This document shows, one piece after another, positions 11,524 to 24,465 of a stretch of 64,000 bases of DNA. Positions within the stretch are counted from its first letter, which is position 1; every line of letters starts with the position of its first letter. A model generated the notes under the pieces. The model ran no database searches. It worked only from the letters and a program-made list of their open reading frames with translations, and was not told the origin of the DNA. Both the position numbers and the translations under genes were made by a program. The DNA comes from Lantana camara (lineage: Eukaryota > Streptophyta > Magnoliopsida > Lamiales > Verbenaceae), in NCBI GenBank assembly GCA_037501455.1, contig CM074861.1, forward strand, positions 100,479,001-100,543,000, in the 5' to 3' direction.

Positions 11524-14500
11524 ATGGCGGATTCCAGCGATTCCGTCTCCGTCGATATGGAGTCCATTCCTCTCGCCGGAAAGGTCTAAGTCAAACTACA
11601 CTGCCATTATACATTACATGCATACATATATGTATATATAGGCTTAACTGTGTGTAAAAGTGTTTGCTTTTGGTGTTTGTGAGAGATATGTGTTGGATTG
11701 TTTCGTGTTTTTCTTTGTGCTTATTCGGTGGAAATTGATTTCTGGAGGTACATTTGGAGCTATATTGAGCGATTTCGAAGTTTTCGGAGGATTTTGCTTG
11801 AGAAGGGGAATGGAATTTAGTGTTTATGCATAGAATTAATTTAAGTAATTGGTAGTGTTGCAATTTTTCGGTTTTTTTCGGGAATTTGAGGTCCTACATG
11901 AGCTCGCTTCAGCGGTTTTCTCCATTGCCAATATCTTCAGGTTGAGTTAGGAATTAGGATCACATTTGAGGAAATAAATTTTGAATTTTGTGGTATAATC
12001 TTATTTGGCTTTGTTACCAATTCGGGGAGATCATTTTTATTTCTTATATATTATTTTATATCAGTGTGGTAATGGTGAATTCTGTTTAATACGTACATAC
12101 TGGAGTACATATACTTCATTGAAACAAGTCTAACAGCTAATAATTCAAGTATGCATATAGGTTCGTACTTTGTACCCAGATTTTGCCTCTGAAATCAACT
12201 AGTTTCAATTGTGGAAATTAGTCTTCTATTAGTTTCATATAAGACTGTATGGTTGAAGTATTAATGATTGGTGTTGATAAAAAAGTCTCTACGATTAGCA
12301 TACTGAGCAAAAATATTCTATAGTCGGTATCGTTTTGGCTTGTTGATGCATGAATACATTCTTCATGGATGTAATAAAGATACAAAAATAAGGTCGACCA
12401 TTAATTTAAGTATTTAACGAAGGGAGCAACTGATAAGCTAGCCAGAAGTCTTTGCAAAGGACCACCCAGTGTGGGAATCCTGTTGGCAGCAAATTATACT
12501 CTGTAAATATTCTTGAACAAATAGTTCCTCCTTTTAAAGCATGTGGAATCAGAATTTCTTTGGTTGAGTTGGCTGGTGGAATAACGGGTTCTGATTGGCA
12601 TATTTCCGTTGCTTATGTGGCAATTTTATAAACTTGCTTTACGTAATGGTTTACAGGAGCATATTGTGAAGACTAGTCAAGGTGCGGTCTCTGTTGCTGT
12701 CTTTGGAGACCAGGACAAACCAGGTCTAGTTACATATCCAGATTTGGCTCTAAACTGTAAGGGAACTAAACTCAAATTTCACCTATTATGTAGTTTTATT
12801 TTTATTTTTACCAAACTTCTATTTTCATACGCACCCATGAATCTTCCTTAGACATGTGTGTCGTGTGATCTTGGCGAAAACTTTTTGTATCTCAACATCA
12901 CCAACTTTTTTATATTTATCTGCTCATTCTAACTCAAATTAAAACTCCCTCGTTCATTAAACATTTCTCATCAAAAATATTTTCTACTCCTGTTGTGGTA
13001 ATATCCTAATGACTTTTGTCCGCAGCTGATTGAAGTATTATTTTGGTTTAGTTGATACTGATGACATCAAACTCCTTTGTCTGCATGCCACCAAACAGAT
13101 ATGTCATGTTTTCAAGGATTGTTTGATTGTCCAGACGGATTTTCTCTTCTTCTCCACAACTTCTGCATCTACCACATAAATCCTCCGGGTCATGAGGTCG
13201 GTGCCATAATTTCTTAATGAGTGCTGCAATTTCTCACAAAGTTGTGTGGCCTGTTTGCCACCGTATTGCTTTCAGCCGTTCTGTTTCTTATCTGGTATCT
13301 TCTATCAAGAGTTGTTGCAGTTGGGAGCTGCTGTAGCTGCCCCTGATGAGCCCTTGTTGTCTGTTGATGATTTAGCTGATCAGATTGCTGAAATCCTCGA
13401 CTATTTTAGGTAATTTTAGCATTATTAATGTTCGCTTGCATCTCTTTTGCTGATTTTTTTTTATCAATCTGCCATCAAGTAAATCTTTTGATGAATGATA
13501 GCATATATAAAAATTATGCTAACTTTGTGTCACTTACAGACTTGGTCCCGTGATGTGTCTTGGTGTAACAGCTGGAGCTTATATTCTTACGCTGTTTGCT
13601 GTATGTCATCTTTCCTGCTACTTTGTATCTATAATCCTTTTCAATTCTTGACCGACCTAGTAACCTACCGCTTTACTGCAGATAAAGTACTCACAACGTG
13701 TGATGGGTCTGATTCTTGTTTCCCCTCTGTGCAAAGCTCCATCTTGGACAGAGTGGTTATGTAATAAGGTTTGTTACTTTAGAAAACTCTCTTTTTTTAT
13801 ACACTAAGTCAATTTCCAATTTGCATGAAAGAGTTTACAGTTTTTTCCTGAAAAAAATGGTGTTCTATGCAGGTGATGTCAAATTTGCTTTATATTTGTG
13901 GTATGTGTGGCGTAGTAAAGGAGCTGCTGCTCATGCGCTACTTCAGCAAGGTTTGTTTGGAATACATTTTATCATACAATTAACAACTCGCTCATTTGTA
14001 GAATTGATGGGCAATTAGATTCTGATTGGTTTAACAGGAAGTTCGTGGAAGTGTTGACGTACAAGAATCAGATATTGTCCAATCATGTAGAAGAGTTAGT
14101 ACCTTGTTTCTTAATACCTCCTTTAGTTCCCATCTGAACTATTCCAAAGTTTGACATAAACTTCTAAATTGTTACAGTTGCTGGGTGAGAGACAGAGCCC
14201 TAACGTGTTGCGGTTTCTTGAAGCTATGAACGGGTAACTTCTTTAACTATTATGACATTACTACAGAACCTATAGCAGCCCGACTTCCGTTTTCCAAAGA
14301 GTTTTAACTTTATTAGTTACTGCCTAGCAGGAGACCGGATATCACAGATGGATTGAGGAAATTGCAGTGCCGATCGTTGATATTTGTTGGAGAAAACTCT
14401 CCTTTCCACTATGAAGCTCTTCATATGACTTCAAAGCTAGATAGAAGATTCAGTGCCTTGGTTGAGGTTAGCGCAACAATACATACACACACACATACAC

Positions 14501-15098
14501 AATTACATATGTATGCCTGGATATTGACATATTATAGTTGGTGCCCGCAAGTTTGAAAAAAACTACAAACCAATTCCTAGAGATCTTTAAAATCACTTGA
14601 CATTATCAGAAACTGGTTTATGTAATTCCTCCAAACTCCCAGGGGTGATACATGTAATTCTTTTTAAAATGTAGGTAGTGGTTCGTAGCCTTTTCAAACT
14701 CGTGGGTTCCATGGGAAATATTGCAATCTCCGATGGGGCATAGCTATATAAATAATATGATTGCATGTTCCTGGTTTGGTTGCCACCAAATGCCATTCAG
14801 TCATTGTAGTTACACACTTGTCATACTCATATCAGGCATCGTCTTACTTCCTTTACTTTGTCCTAACTTATGTTAGGTGCAAACGTGTGGGTCGATGGTC
14901 ACAGAAGAACAACCAGATGCCATGTTGATACCACTGGAATATTTCCTCATGGGATTCGGCTTCTTCAGACCGTCCCAGTACAGCGTAAGCCCAAGAAGCC
15001 CGCTAAGCCCGACCTGCATTTCGCCCGAGCTTTTCTCGCCCGAAAGCATGGGCTTGAAACTTAAACCGATAAAGACGAGGATTCAAGAACAAGTGTGA
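11524..15098 (+). CDS. NDL: NDL protein (NDR / N-myc downregulated-like family)
   Basis: Eleven coding exons join in phase: 11524-11583, 12657-12756, 13099-13196, 13321-13409, 13540-13600, 13682-13768, 13873-13950, 14038-14094, 14178-14233, 14331-14466 and 14877-15098, giving 1,044 nt and 347 residues, close to the ~345 residues usual for the family. The N-terminus ([17 protein letters not shown]), the central block with [16 protein letters not shown] and the Ser/Pro-rich tail ([20 protein letters not shown]) are diagnostic of plant NDL proteins. The fold is that of an alpha/beta hydrolase, but the nucleophile elbow reads GVTAG (residues 124-128) instead of GxSxG, so it should be non-catalytic, as is usual for NDR proteins. 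In Arabidopsis, NDL proteins bind the G-protein beta subunit AGB1 and modulate auxin transport; that role is inferred here by homology. Which of NDL1-3 it corresponds to was not resolved. Exon 7 and intron 6 recur as a broken copy at 35990-36237. Confidence 0.95.
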
Positions 15099-15450
15099 GA
15101 GCACAACTAAGGTCTGGACAAGTTTTTGTAAACTATGTAACATTGGAAAGAGTTACATGAGACTTGTAGATAAAAGATAAAGACACGAATAAGTTAGCAA
15201 AATTCGGAAGCAGAGAAGAGTAGGAGAGGGGGAAGGATACATATATACAGGAAAGAGATTGGCTCCACAATTTTTATTTTTTGATATTTCTTTTTTCTTT
15301 TTTCTCTTGTTTAGTCTCCCACTTGTAATGTAGAGAAGTGTTAGTTGAGGATTAGTGAGGGATATGTATACATCATCCGAATAATTAAATTATTTGAGAC
15401 CTTAAAACAGGAAATAAAGAATTGAATAATAAACTGTGGATGCAATTATT
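15099..15450 (+). terminator. NDL 3' UTR with polyadenylation signals
   Basis: The sequence after the TGA is untranslated, with AATAAA at about 15411 and another AATAA-type signal near 15427, followed by a T-rich stretch. The exact cleavage site is not visible. Confidence 0.4.
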
Positions 15451-16377
15451 TCATCCTTGTGCTTAATGGGCTTTGAATCTCCTGTTGTTTTGTGTCTGTG
15501 TTTCGTTTTCTATTTCGCTCATTTATATGCATCACGACCACGTGTATAAGTGAGTTTTATGTGTCGTCGTGTTCATGGTTTTCGCGTCGTTCATTCTTGA
15601 TGAGAAGTATAAAGAAACAATCTTTTAATTTTTTTCTTACTTTTGGGGGCAAGATTAGCTTTTATGGTAAGATTTTAGGTTGGTAAAAGGGTCATAGGCC
15701 ATATGATTTGAGAAGTGATTGGTTCCCCTTTACCTAACCATGGCAGGATATATGGATCCAAGACTTATTTATTTGTTCTTTGTTTCATTCTTTTTAAATC
15801 ATATAACTAAAATAATGTAAACTTGTATATATAATATTCACCCTAGAGCTGACATGCTTTTATGAAAGTGGAACAAACTTTTTGGCATTTGGGATCAGAT
15901 CCTAGTAGATCGAATTCTCCGTCAAGTTGGAATCACATCACCTTCTTGGGGGTTTGGGTGGGGGATAGAGAGAGCGATAGAGGGAGATCCATTATGCACA
16001 CATACTTCTAAAATTATCATTTTGCCGTATTATACATTCGTGTTCGACGCTCCTCACGTGAAATTCAAGAAAGAATTTGTATCACCGTATCCGTATCGCG
16101 TATCCGTACCCGTGTATCATAGAAGGAGATAGAATAAAGGGGTTGCCCCAAACTTTGTCAATCAAAACCCCACCTACGGGAATAAAGTGCTTGATAGTCA
16201 CACCATAACCATACAAATTAAACTTCAACTTATCAAAAGATCTTAATTTCTACATAACATTGATTGGGTTTCTCAACTTGGTGGGATCCATCTTGAATTA
16301 TTGGCAAATCTTTAGCATGATCTTACTAAAATTATTGACTTTGTTGAATCACTCGATCAGAAAAACCGTCAATCCTA
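15451..16377. other. Spacer after NDL, nothing recognised
   Basis: Short unsupported frames only. It lies between the NDL 3' end and the ATH1-derived pseudogene, so it should be the intergenic part of duplicated unit A (see findings). Confidence 0.4.
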
Positions 16378-16784
16378 CTGGACCTTACCACCTTTCGAAG
16401 GAGCTTTTGAACTAGTTAGCTCGATTGCCACCACTACGGTCGATGATCACTTCATCTGAAAACTTATGTTACATCGAAATTTGAAATGTATAACCAAATT
16501 CATGCACGTTCTAACTTCCCGTTTCTCATAATTCTCGAATATTCAATATTATATAGGAGTAAATTAGATTACTGGTGTGGCCGATGTACATTTGCAAGGA
16601 TACGTACTCCAAAATAGACCACCCTCAATTCTACTTCGATCATAGAAGCTTCAATATGCCTAAATGCATTTGTAATATACGTACATATACCTTCTCCAAT
16701 ATCCCTGTCAATCCACCGTAAATCTCCTACCATCATGACGCATGCGGTTTCTACGCGCAGTTCCATCGACTTCTTCCTCGTTTC
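16378..16784 (-). pseudogene. ATH1 pseudogene, 3' part (last-exon end and 3' flank)
   Basis: The segment aligns closely with 36257-36720, which is the end of the last exon and the 3' flank of the intact ATH1 gene. Shared blocks include GAGCTTTTGAACTAGTTAGC, CCGATGTACATTTGCAAGGA and TCCATCGACTTCTTCCTCG. It is cut at 16784 by the copia element; the rest of the exon continues at 34916, with GTTTC duplicated at the junction. Confidence 0.85.
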
Positions 16785-16992
16785 TATTGAATGTAGAGAG
16801 TTGAGAGTAAGGTTGAGAGAAGTCATTGTAATGTTGGTATTCTGTATTCTATCGTAAGAACTGTACAAAGATTACAAGAATAAATAATAGAGAGACCCTA
16901 ATCAACAGCCTAAATTACGCCACCTATACAAGGGAACTATGGATATTACAAATCCTTTCCAAATATACAGAGATTTTCCAATATCTTCAACA
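16785..16992 (-). repeat. Copia 3' LTR (208 bp)
   Basis: On the minus strand it begins TGTTGAAGATATTGG and ends ACATTCAATA. By eye it is identical to the 5' LTR except for 8 bp missing near its 3' end, mostly one unit of a short GAGTTGA-type repeat. Confidence 0.93.
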
Positions 16993-17131
16993 CTCCCCCT
17001 CAAGTTGGATCATGGGGGTCGGACACGTTCAACTTGGATAGTGATTTGTGGAAGTTCTGGCTGCTGATTGCTTTGGTTAAGATATCCGCAAGCTGGTCCT
17101 CTGATTTGACAAACGGGAGCTTGACTATCCC

Positions 17132-17866
17132 TTATTCGATCTTTTCTTTGATAAAGTGTCGGTCAATCTCTACGTGTTTTGTTCGATCATGTTGTACAGG
17201 GTTATGAGAGATACTGATAGCGGCCTTGTTATCACAGTAGAATTCGATGCTTTCCTCTGGTGAAAAGCCAATCTCGGTTAGGAGCTTCCGTATCCACAAG
17301 ACTTCGGTAATCCCTCGTGCTATGCCCCTGAAATCCGCCTCAGCACTGGAAAGTGCCACAACCTTCTGCTTTTTACTCCGCCAAGTGACTAAATTGCCTC
17401 CCACGAAGGTAAAGTACCCGGAGGTGGATCGTCTATCTAAGATACTTCCTGGCCAGTCAGCATCAGTATAGGCGGTGATTCGGGTGTGTCCATTCTTGGC
17501 AAATTTGAGTCCTTTTCCTAGGGAAGATTTTAGGTATCTTAGGATCCTTGTTGCTGCATCCATGTGTTCTTTGCTCGGGTTATGCATAAGTTGACTCACA
17601 ACTCCAATGACATAGGCAATATCCGGCCTAGTGTGAGCTAAGTAGATCAGCTTGTCCATGAGCCATTGATACCTTTCTTTATCGGCCGGTGTTTGGTCGT
17701 GAAATATTCCCAGCTGGTGGTTCTGAGCCATCGGGGTGTTAGCTGGTTTACATTCTAACAGTCCAACTTCTGTCAGGAGGTCAAGTATATATTTTCTCTG
17801 TGAGATGAAGATGTTGTTGTTTGATCTCATCACCTCGATGCCAAGAAAGTACCTCAGCCCTCCTAG
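17132..17866 (-). pseudogene. Copia reverse transcriptase C-terminus and RNase H
   Basis: The frame reads from GGLRYFLGIEV, through LIYLAHTRPDIAYVIGVVSQ, to the RNase H motifs AYTDADWPG and FYCDNKAAISIS. It meets a TAA at 17132, after which the same frame continues about 40 codons to the usual end (GIVKLPFVKSEDQLADILTK). The 5' side is cut by the CACTA element at 17866/17867; the missing N-terminal half resumes at 26048. An open frame that extends into the CACTA end (to 18076) is a fortuitous chimera. Confidence 0.9.
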
Positions 17867-17879
17867 CACTACTAGAAAA

Positions 17880-18480
17880 CATCGTTTTTGCAACCGAAAA
17901 TTTGCAACCGAAAAAATTCGGTTGCAAACTAACTGATTTAGCAACCAAATTTGCAACCGAAAAACCAAAATTTGCCTACTTGTCTTTGCAACCGAATTTT
18001 CGGTTGCCAGATCAGTTGCAAAAATTTTGCAACTGAAATTGGGTATGTCAGTTGCAAAATAAAGTTGAATGGTCAACCTTTTTTATTGCCTTTGCAACAG
18101 AAAATTAGGTTGCTAATTCGGTTGAAAAAATAATAAAAATAGTCAAACTTAATCAAAATATTTTCAACAGAAAATTTGGTTGTAAAATTGGTTGCACAAA
18201 AATTGCAACCGAAATACAACCGAAATTTCACTTGCAAAATAATTAAAATAATTTCAAAAATATTTTTGCAACCGAATTTTCGGTTGCAAAATTTTGAATT
18301 AAATTAATTATTTTTATGTAAAATTTGCAACCGAAATTCGGTTGCAAAATTTTCATGCAACTGCTTTGCAACCGAAATTCGGTTGCAATAATTTTATTAT
18401 TACTATTATTTACAAAATGAAATAAGAATAATTTTTAAAAACAATTGTGTTGCTATTCGATTGCAAAATCAGTTGTAAAA
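17880..18480. repeat. CACTA left subterminal repeat cluster
   Basis: More than a dozen copies of TTTGCAACCGAA or its complement occur, several as palindromes (CCGAAAATTTGCAACCGAAA, CGAATTTTCGG). In CACTA elements such clusters are the binding sites of the element's own DNA-binding protein; that role is inferred here. Confidence 0.8.
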
Positions 18481-18599
18481 TTTTATTTTATTTTATTTTT
18501 TTTACTTCTATTATATTTAATATATACATAATAATTACTAATTACTTATCTCCTAAAAAGTTTTAAATCCTTTAATCATTGTATAATATAAGTTTTCTA

Positions 18600-19430
18600 A
18601 TTAAAATGATAATAAATACTATAAAATATAATATATTTATAAAGTGGAAACAAGTTAGTTAATTATAATTACTTCTATATGATCATATTATAGTAGTATT
18701 AATTAATAATTGTTAATATATTGTTGTAATTACTAAAAATCATGTAATAAAGTTTAAAATTATGTTTCATAAGATATAACATATATTATAAATCATTAAG
18801 ATATTATACTTGTATAGTGATATGATAGCATATAACATATAAGATATTTTGAGTATTGATATAACACATAATGTTATATATGATGTGCAGATCGAAGTAA
18901 TTTCCACAAACAATAGATATAGTATAATAGATATTAAATTATGATAATTACTTATACGATTATATTGTGGTAATATTAATTAAAAATTATCGTTATATTG
19001 TTGTAACTATTGAAAACTATGTAATAAAATTTAAAGGTTATGTTTTGTAAGATATAATATACATTACGAATCCTCAAGGTGTTATACTTGTATAGTGATA
19101 TCATATTATGTGTCATATACGACATTTAATTTTGAGAATTGACATTACACAAGATATTATATATGATATGCTAGCGTAATTTCCACGAGTGATCGCTATA
19201 AAAGATATCAAATGATATAATAGATGACTATATGTGTATTAAATACTATGATATACTGATGTTACATTTATGATAGATGTATATTATATATTGATATGAT
19301 ATTATATAATATGTACAACATTTTGAGTATTGACATAATGTGTGATATTATATAAGATGCGAAAATAAATTTTATAGGTGATCCACATAATATAATAGCT
19401 ATAAGTTATATCAAATGATATAATTTGTAA
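18600..19430. repeat. Degenerate tandem repeat, period about 290 bp
   Basis: Two copies (about 18655-18945 and 18946-19235) share the ordered blocks TTATACTTGTATAGTGATAT, TTGAGTATTGATATAACAC and GTAATTTCCAC, and a third partial copy follows to about 19430. The repeat is strongly AT-rich and lies inside the CACTA element. Confidence 0.55.
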
Positions 19431-20214
19431 TTATAAGTCTATTAAACGATATATAGATAACTAAAGATTATTAAATTGTATAAAGTATAGTTAATTACAT
19501 CTATAAGATATATAGATAACTATACTACATATAAATCATGTTATAATATAAGTTTGTTAAAATGAAGATATATGTTATATCATATAACATATATGTAATT
19601 GTAAAGTGAAATAAGTTAATTAATTGTAATTACTTATAACTGATCATATTATATCTAGTAATGTTTATTAATAATTATTGATATATTTGTGAGACAGTTT
19701 ATTAGTTATGTTTTAATAATTTCAACAAGATTAATATAATTAACGTAAGTCCATTAAGATATAATATAACATATATATTATATAATAGTTACAAGTGATC
19801 CATTATTTTGAAATAATCTATATAAATATAATTCACAACCCTTGAGTCTATCCACGTGGATAGTCTCAAAAAAATTTAAATATCTTAATAGATTTTAAAT
19901 TTAATATTTATTATCTTTTAATTAAAAATCTAATTAATTAAATTTATTTATTTCTCAAATTCGATTAACTAGAAATATTTAAATTCAATTAATATAAAAT
20001 TTAATGATATTTTCTCTAACAAATGGTCTTTATCCAAAACAAAAGATTAAAGATTTTGTAGTTATAAATTCAAATTCATTAACTTATCTAAATATATCTC
20101 AATGTTTGTAGATAAGTTTGTTATGAAAACTATTCAAATTTAAAATTTGGTGATACACACCAATTAGTATTTAAAGATTTGATCGTCATGTATACAGTCG
20201 ATTCTCATTTGTTT

Positions 20215-20600
20215 TTCTTCTCTTTTTGCAGGATTATTCTTCTGGTAAGTTTTAGTCTAATTAAGTGTTTTCTTTTCGATTCTAATATAAAATTTATTTT
20301 CTTATCTCTTTTCATATCCATATAAATTATTTTGTTGCTAATTATTTACAGTTTTTCATATCCATATGAATTTTACTCTTCATGCAGGATCATTCTTCTC
20401 GCATATGGTAAAATCTTATTCTAATCAAGTGTTTTTTTTTTTTTTTTTATATTCTAATAGAAAATTTATTTTTTTTTGCTAATTTTCTACCTCTTTGCAT
20501 ATCTATATATGCCTTTTCATGTCAGGTCATCTCAAGGTAAATTTTCTTATTCTAATCAAGATTTTTTTTTTTTTTTTTTCGTTTCCAATTGTTCTAACAA
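20215..20600. repeat. Three diverged copies of a ~150-bp T-rich module
   Basis: Blocks of the form CAGGATCATTCTTCT...TCTAATCAAGTG followed by long T runs recur at about 20228, 20386 and 20524. They are AT-rich filler of the CACTA element and have no coding potential. Confidence 0.45.
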
Positions 20601-21584
20601 TTAGTTTGATAATCAATTATTTCTAGGTATGTCATCCGTATTGTATTTTAATAAAATATATTTTAATCAAATAATTTATTATATTTTATTTTGATAATTG
20701 TTAAATAATATATGATATAATTTAATATAACATGACATCTTTATATTTCTTTGTATATATAAATTTATTTTAGTTTTAAGAAATCTACTTTTCATATATT
20801 CTAAAATATACATTGTAATTTTTATTATTTTATATAATTTACATAAATTTCTCTAATTTCAATAGTATTTTCACATGTTATTCAAATATTTTAAATAAAA
20901 TTTTGATTTAATAGCTTTTATTTTAATAATATATTTTAATTGATTTATTGATTATATTTTTATAAAAAATGGACCCGTGCCAAAACTAGTATAATATATA
21001 ATTACAAATCTATTAATTTGTTTTTTTGATAAAAAGTTACAAGTCTATTAAATGATATTATAGATGACAATATATGTTAATTTTTATAATATAGGGATAT
21101 TTATACTAATGTTAGATATTATATTATATACCATATGTTATAACAATATAATATAATATAGTTATATTAAATGATATAATTATATTAAATAATATAATAT
21201 GAAATAATAAAATTACTGATTAATATCTAAATAGCAATGAGAGTATGTAACCATAAATATAACGTATTATTTATAATATTATAATATAATAACTCCCCCC
21301 ATAATTTCAATTACATTTTGCCAAAAATTGAATAACTCCCCCCTCCCCCAAAATCAATTCCCGTCTTTCCCCTTCTTCCTATTAAGAAGTCCCTAATTTC
21401 TCCCTTTCCCACTTCCAGAGGTGCAGGAAGGACGGTGGTCGCCGCCGACCACCACCAACGCACTCTCTGCAGCTCAAACCCCCTCCCCAGCCGCCAACTC
21501 TCAGCGCCGCTCATCCACTCACAGTATTTTTAGTTTTTTTTTTCCTTTTCTGGGTGGTGACGACGTTGTTTTGTACGGTGCAGT

Positions 21585-21752
21585 AGCCGGCAGCCGGAGG
21601 TACGGTGGGCGCAGCGGTCGGACAAGGTATACCTGACCGTATCCCTGCCGGATGCCAAGGACATTTCTGTGAAGTGCGAAGCTGAGGGCTCCTTCAACTT
21701 CTCTGTTGTTGGGGCAAATGGCGAACCCTTCACCTTCACCCTCCAATTGTAC
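21585..21752 (+). pseudogene. Captured p23 (Hsp90 co-chaperone) exon fragment
   Basis: The 56 codons from 21585 read [19 protein letters not shown], then [15 protein letters not shown] and FTFTLQLY, which is the start of the CS domain of plant p23 co-chaperones. The start codon is missing: the sequence before it (CGGTGCAG) reads as an intron end. After LQLY the sequence is non-coding in character, and the expected donor is altered (GCC where GT would be). Capture therefore came from genomic DNA, not from mRNA. p23 binds Hsp90 and stabilises client complexes. No later p23 exon was found, so no functional p23 could be made. Confidence 0.85.
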
Positions 21753-22979
21753 GCCAATTTGAATCTGTGGTGTTTGGACTTTGGAAATATTTTGCTAATG
21801 AAGTCGTGGAGTTTTATGATTTTGGGGATTAGGTTTGGACTGTTGCATATGTATTTAGTTGTGAAGAGGACATGATGATTCTATAATGCAGAAAAAAAAA
21901 AAAAAAGATATTAATGCACAAATTCAAATTTTGGATGGAACTCTATTTAAGCAGAACAAGAGATTACATTTGATGCATTTAGAGCTTAATACTTCTGTAG
22001 AACTAGCAAATATAGAATCGAAGTGTTCCTCATAGTATATATGTATTTGTTTTGCTTTGAATCTTAAAGAAAGTAGTCTAGTAAGTACCAAAGTCGTAGT
22101 TGCATAGTTACTTAATAAATTCCAATTATTTTGTAATTGTAATAGTTTTAGTGATGTGATACGATCTTGTTCAAAATCAAATCACTATAAATTATTGTGT
22201 CTTGCAATTTCATGTTGTAGTACGCTTTACGGGTTTCGAATCAGAATTAATGTTTGCAATTTCCCTCGTGTGTTTCAAACATTAATGGATGTGGATGTGT
22301 TTTGAGATTTCACTTGGATGTGGATGTCTTTTTTGTAGTTATTTGTTGTTTTCTTGCTGCTTCAACCTCAAAATTGTTTGAATCTACAAAATGAATCTCT
22401 CCCAGTCTGCCTTAAATCAGCAGTCTCCTGAAGGTAAAGCTGAAATCTTTCTCTTTGTTCCATTTCTCGATCTTCTCGGGATGCACAGCTCTGAGTTTGA
22501 CGTTTTCCAGAAAATTGAGATGGCTTTTTCAGTTTATTTCTCTAAAGATTATTTTCTTGTCAAGGCTGCAAATCTTAATGAACTGAAGTGTTTTTCCTTA
22601 TTATCAATATGCAGGAGTGACGTAGGTTCAATCTGACAAAGAGGGATACTGCTACTTGTTGAGGGGACTTATTAAAGAGGTGAGTTTTATTGTTCTACTG
22701 TGTCAATTATGATCTAAAATTGACAAGATATATTATGTATTGCTAGGTGAATTTTATGAGTGCATTGACTTATAAATATTTTATGAATGTTGTCTCTAGC
22801 TAGGGTTGTCGTGATCCATCCATCTATATACCTTATTATATATTCTTAATAATATATGTGTGTGATTTGTTATAAATATATTCTGCCAAAGTCTAGCTGA
22901 AGATTGTGGAAATTCATATGATTCCACCTGTTTCATAAGATCAATATATATCAAGATCATTTATATGTATAAATGTATA

Positions 22980-24424
22980 CTGTTTGGATCGTACCCAAGA
23001 TATAGACCGGTCCAGTATAGATGGATGTATCCATTTGAGAGGTATCAATCAATGCTTATATTATTTTATACTACCACTTTAAATAATATAATTTATTTAA
23101 TATGCTTTTATTTATTGTCAATGCATTTAGGTTTATTCATGACTTGAAAGGTATGATGAAGAATAGATCTAAAGTTGAAGGCTCAATCTGCAATACATAT
23201 TTATCTCAAGAATCAGCATACTTTTCATCATACTATTTTGACTCCCACATTCAATCCAAAAGCAGTAGACATAGGCGTAATGAAGATGTGAGGATGGATG
23301 ATCAACTCCAACGTATATCAATTTTTAATCATCCAGGGAGACCGGCTGGGGAATGTAAGACTAGATTCTTAAATGATGATGAATTAAATAAGGCCAGATT
23401 GCTTGTTCTCTTAAATTGCACTGAAGTATTACCTATCCTCGAGTAAGTATGTACTAATATAATTATATCATCTTTACTTAATGATTCAAGTTAAATAAAA
23501 CACATGTTGACTTATTTATACCGTTCAGTGAGTATAGGAAATCTGCTCGGTATTATTCTCAACTTGCCGATCAACAAGTGGAGGAATCTATTGAGAAATA
23601 CTTTGTGTTGTGGTTCCAACAATATGTAAGTAATACTCTCTATAAGATCTTCTTAATTGGTACATTTCAAATAATTATAAATTTTAATTGACGTTCTAAC
23701 TTAATAGGTGCACAACCTGCAAAATATGGTGAACAATCAATTTTTGCATGATTTAGCTTTTGGACCCAAATCAATTGTGAAGACATGGCCTAGGTTCTTC
23801 GTGAATGGACACGTATTTCATATAGACTCTATTACAGAGTACAAAACGACATGCAATTCCGGAGTATTTGTGAAAGGTGATGGTTTATCAGAATTTTATG
23901 GAATACTTCAAGAGGTGATCCAATTGGAGTATCCTGGGCTTCCTCAAAAAAAGGTTGTATTGTCTAGTTGTCATTGGTTTGATTCAATATCACGTCGAGG
24001 TATTAAGAGAAATGATCAATATGGCCTTCTTGAGATTAAAATCAATGAATCTTATCCAAAAAATGATCCATTCATTCTGGCTCAACATGCATTTCAAGTA
24101 TATTATGTTCCTTATCCGGGTACAAGGCGAGATAAAGTTCATTGGAGATTTGTGGTAAAAACAAAACCAAGAAGTAGAATAACGAAAGGACAAACTATAG
24201 AAGCCCCTTTGCAAGAACATTGCATTTTTGTGAATCCCGTTGTGGATACAGATCCTCCAGGTGATCTAGTTGATGCTCACGGACGTAGTGAACAAGTTAA
24301 TATAGAAAACATTCAGATTATGGAATTTGATGAAATAGGAGAAGTAGAATATGAGGAAGAGGAAGAGGAACTAGAAGAGGAAAAAGAAGAGGATGAGTAC
24401 GAGGATGAAGACGAGGAGGAGGAG

Positions 24425-24465
<41 letters not shown>

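Noticed and set aside
17880..18480. Regularly spaced short repeats as a possible CRISPR-like array
   Set aside because: Spacing is irregular, both orientations occur, and the repeats are bounded by CACTA ends in a plant genome.
19830..20990. Possible Helitron (palindrome CTATCCACGTGGATAG at the left, CCCGTGCCAAAACTAGT at the right)
   Set aside because: The right end has CTAGT but lacks the reverse arm of the hairpin, and no 5' TC boundary or insertion site could be fixed.
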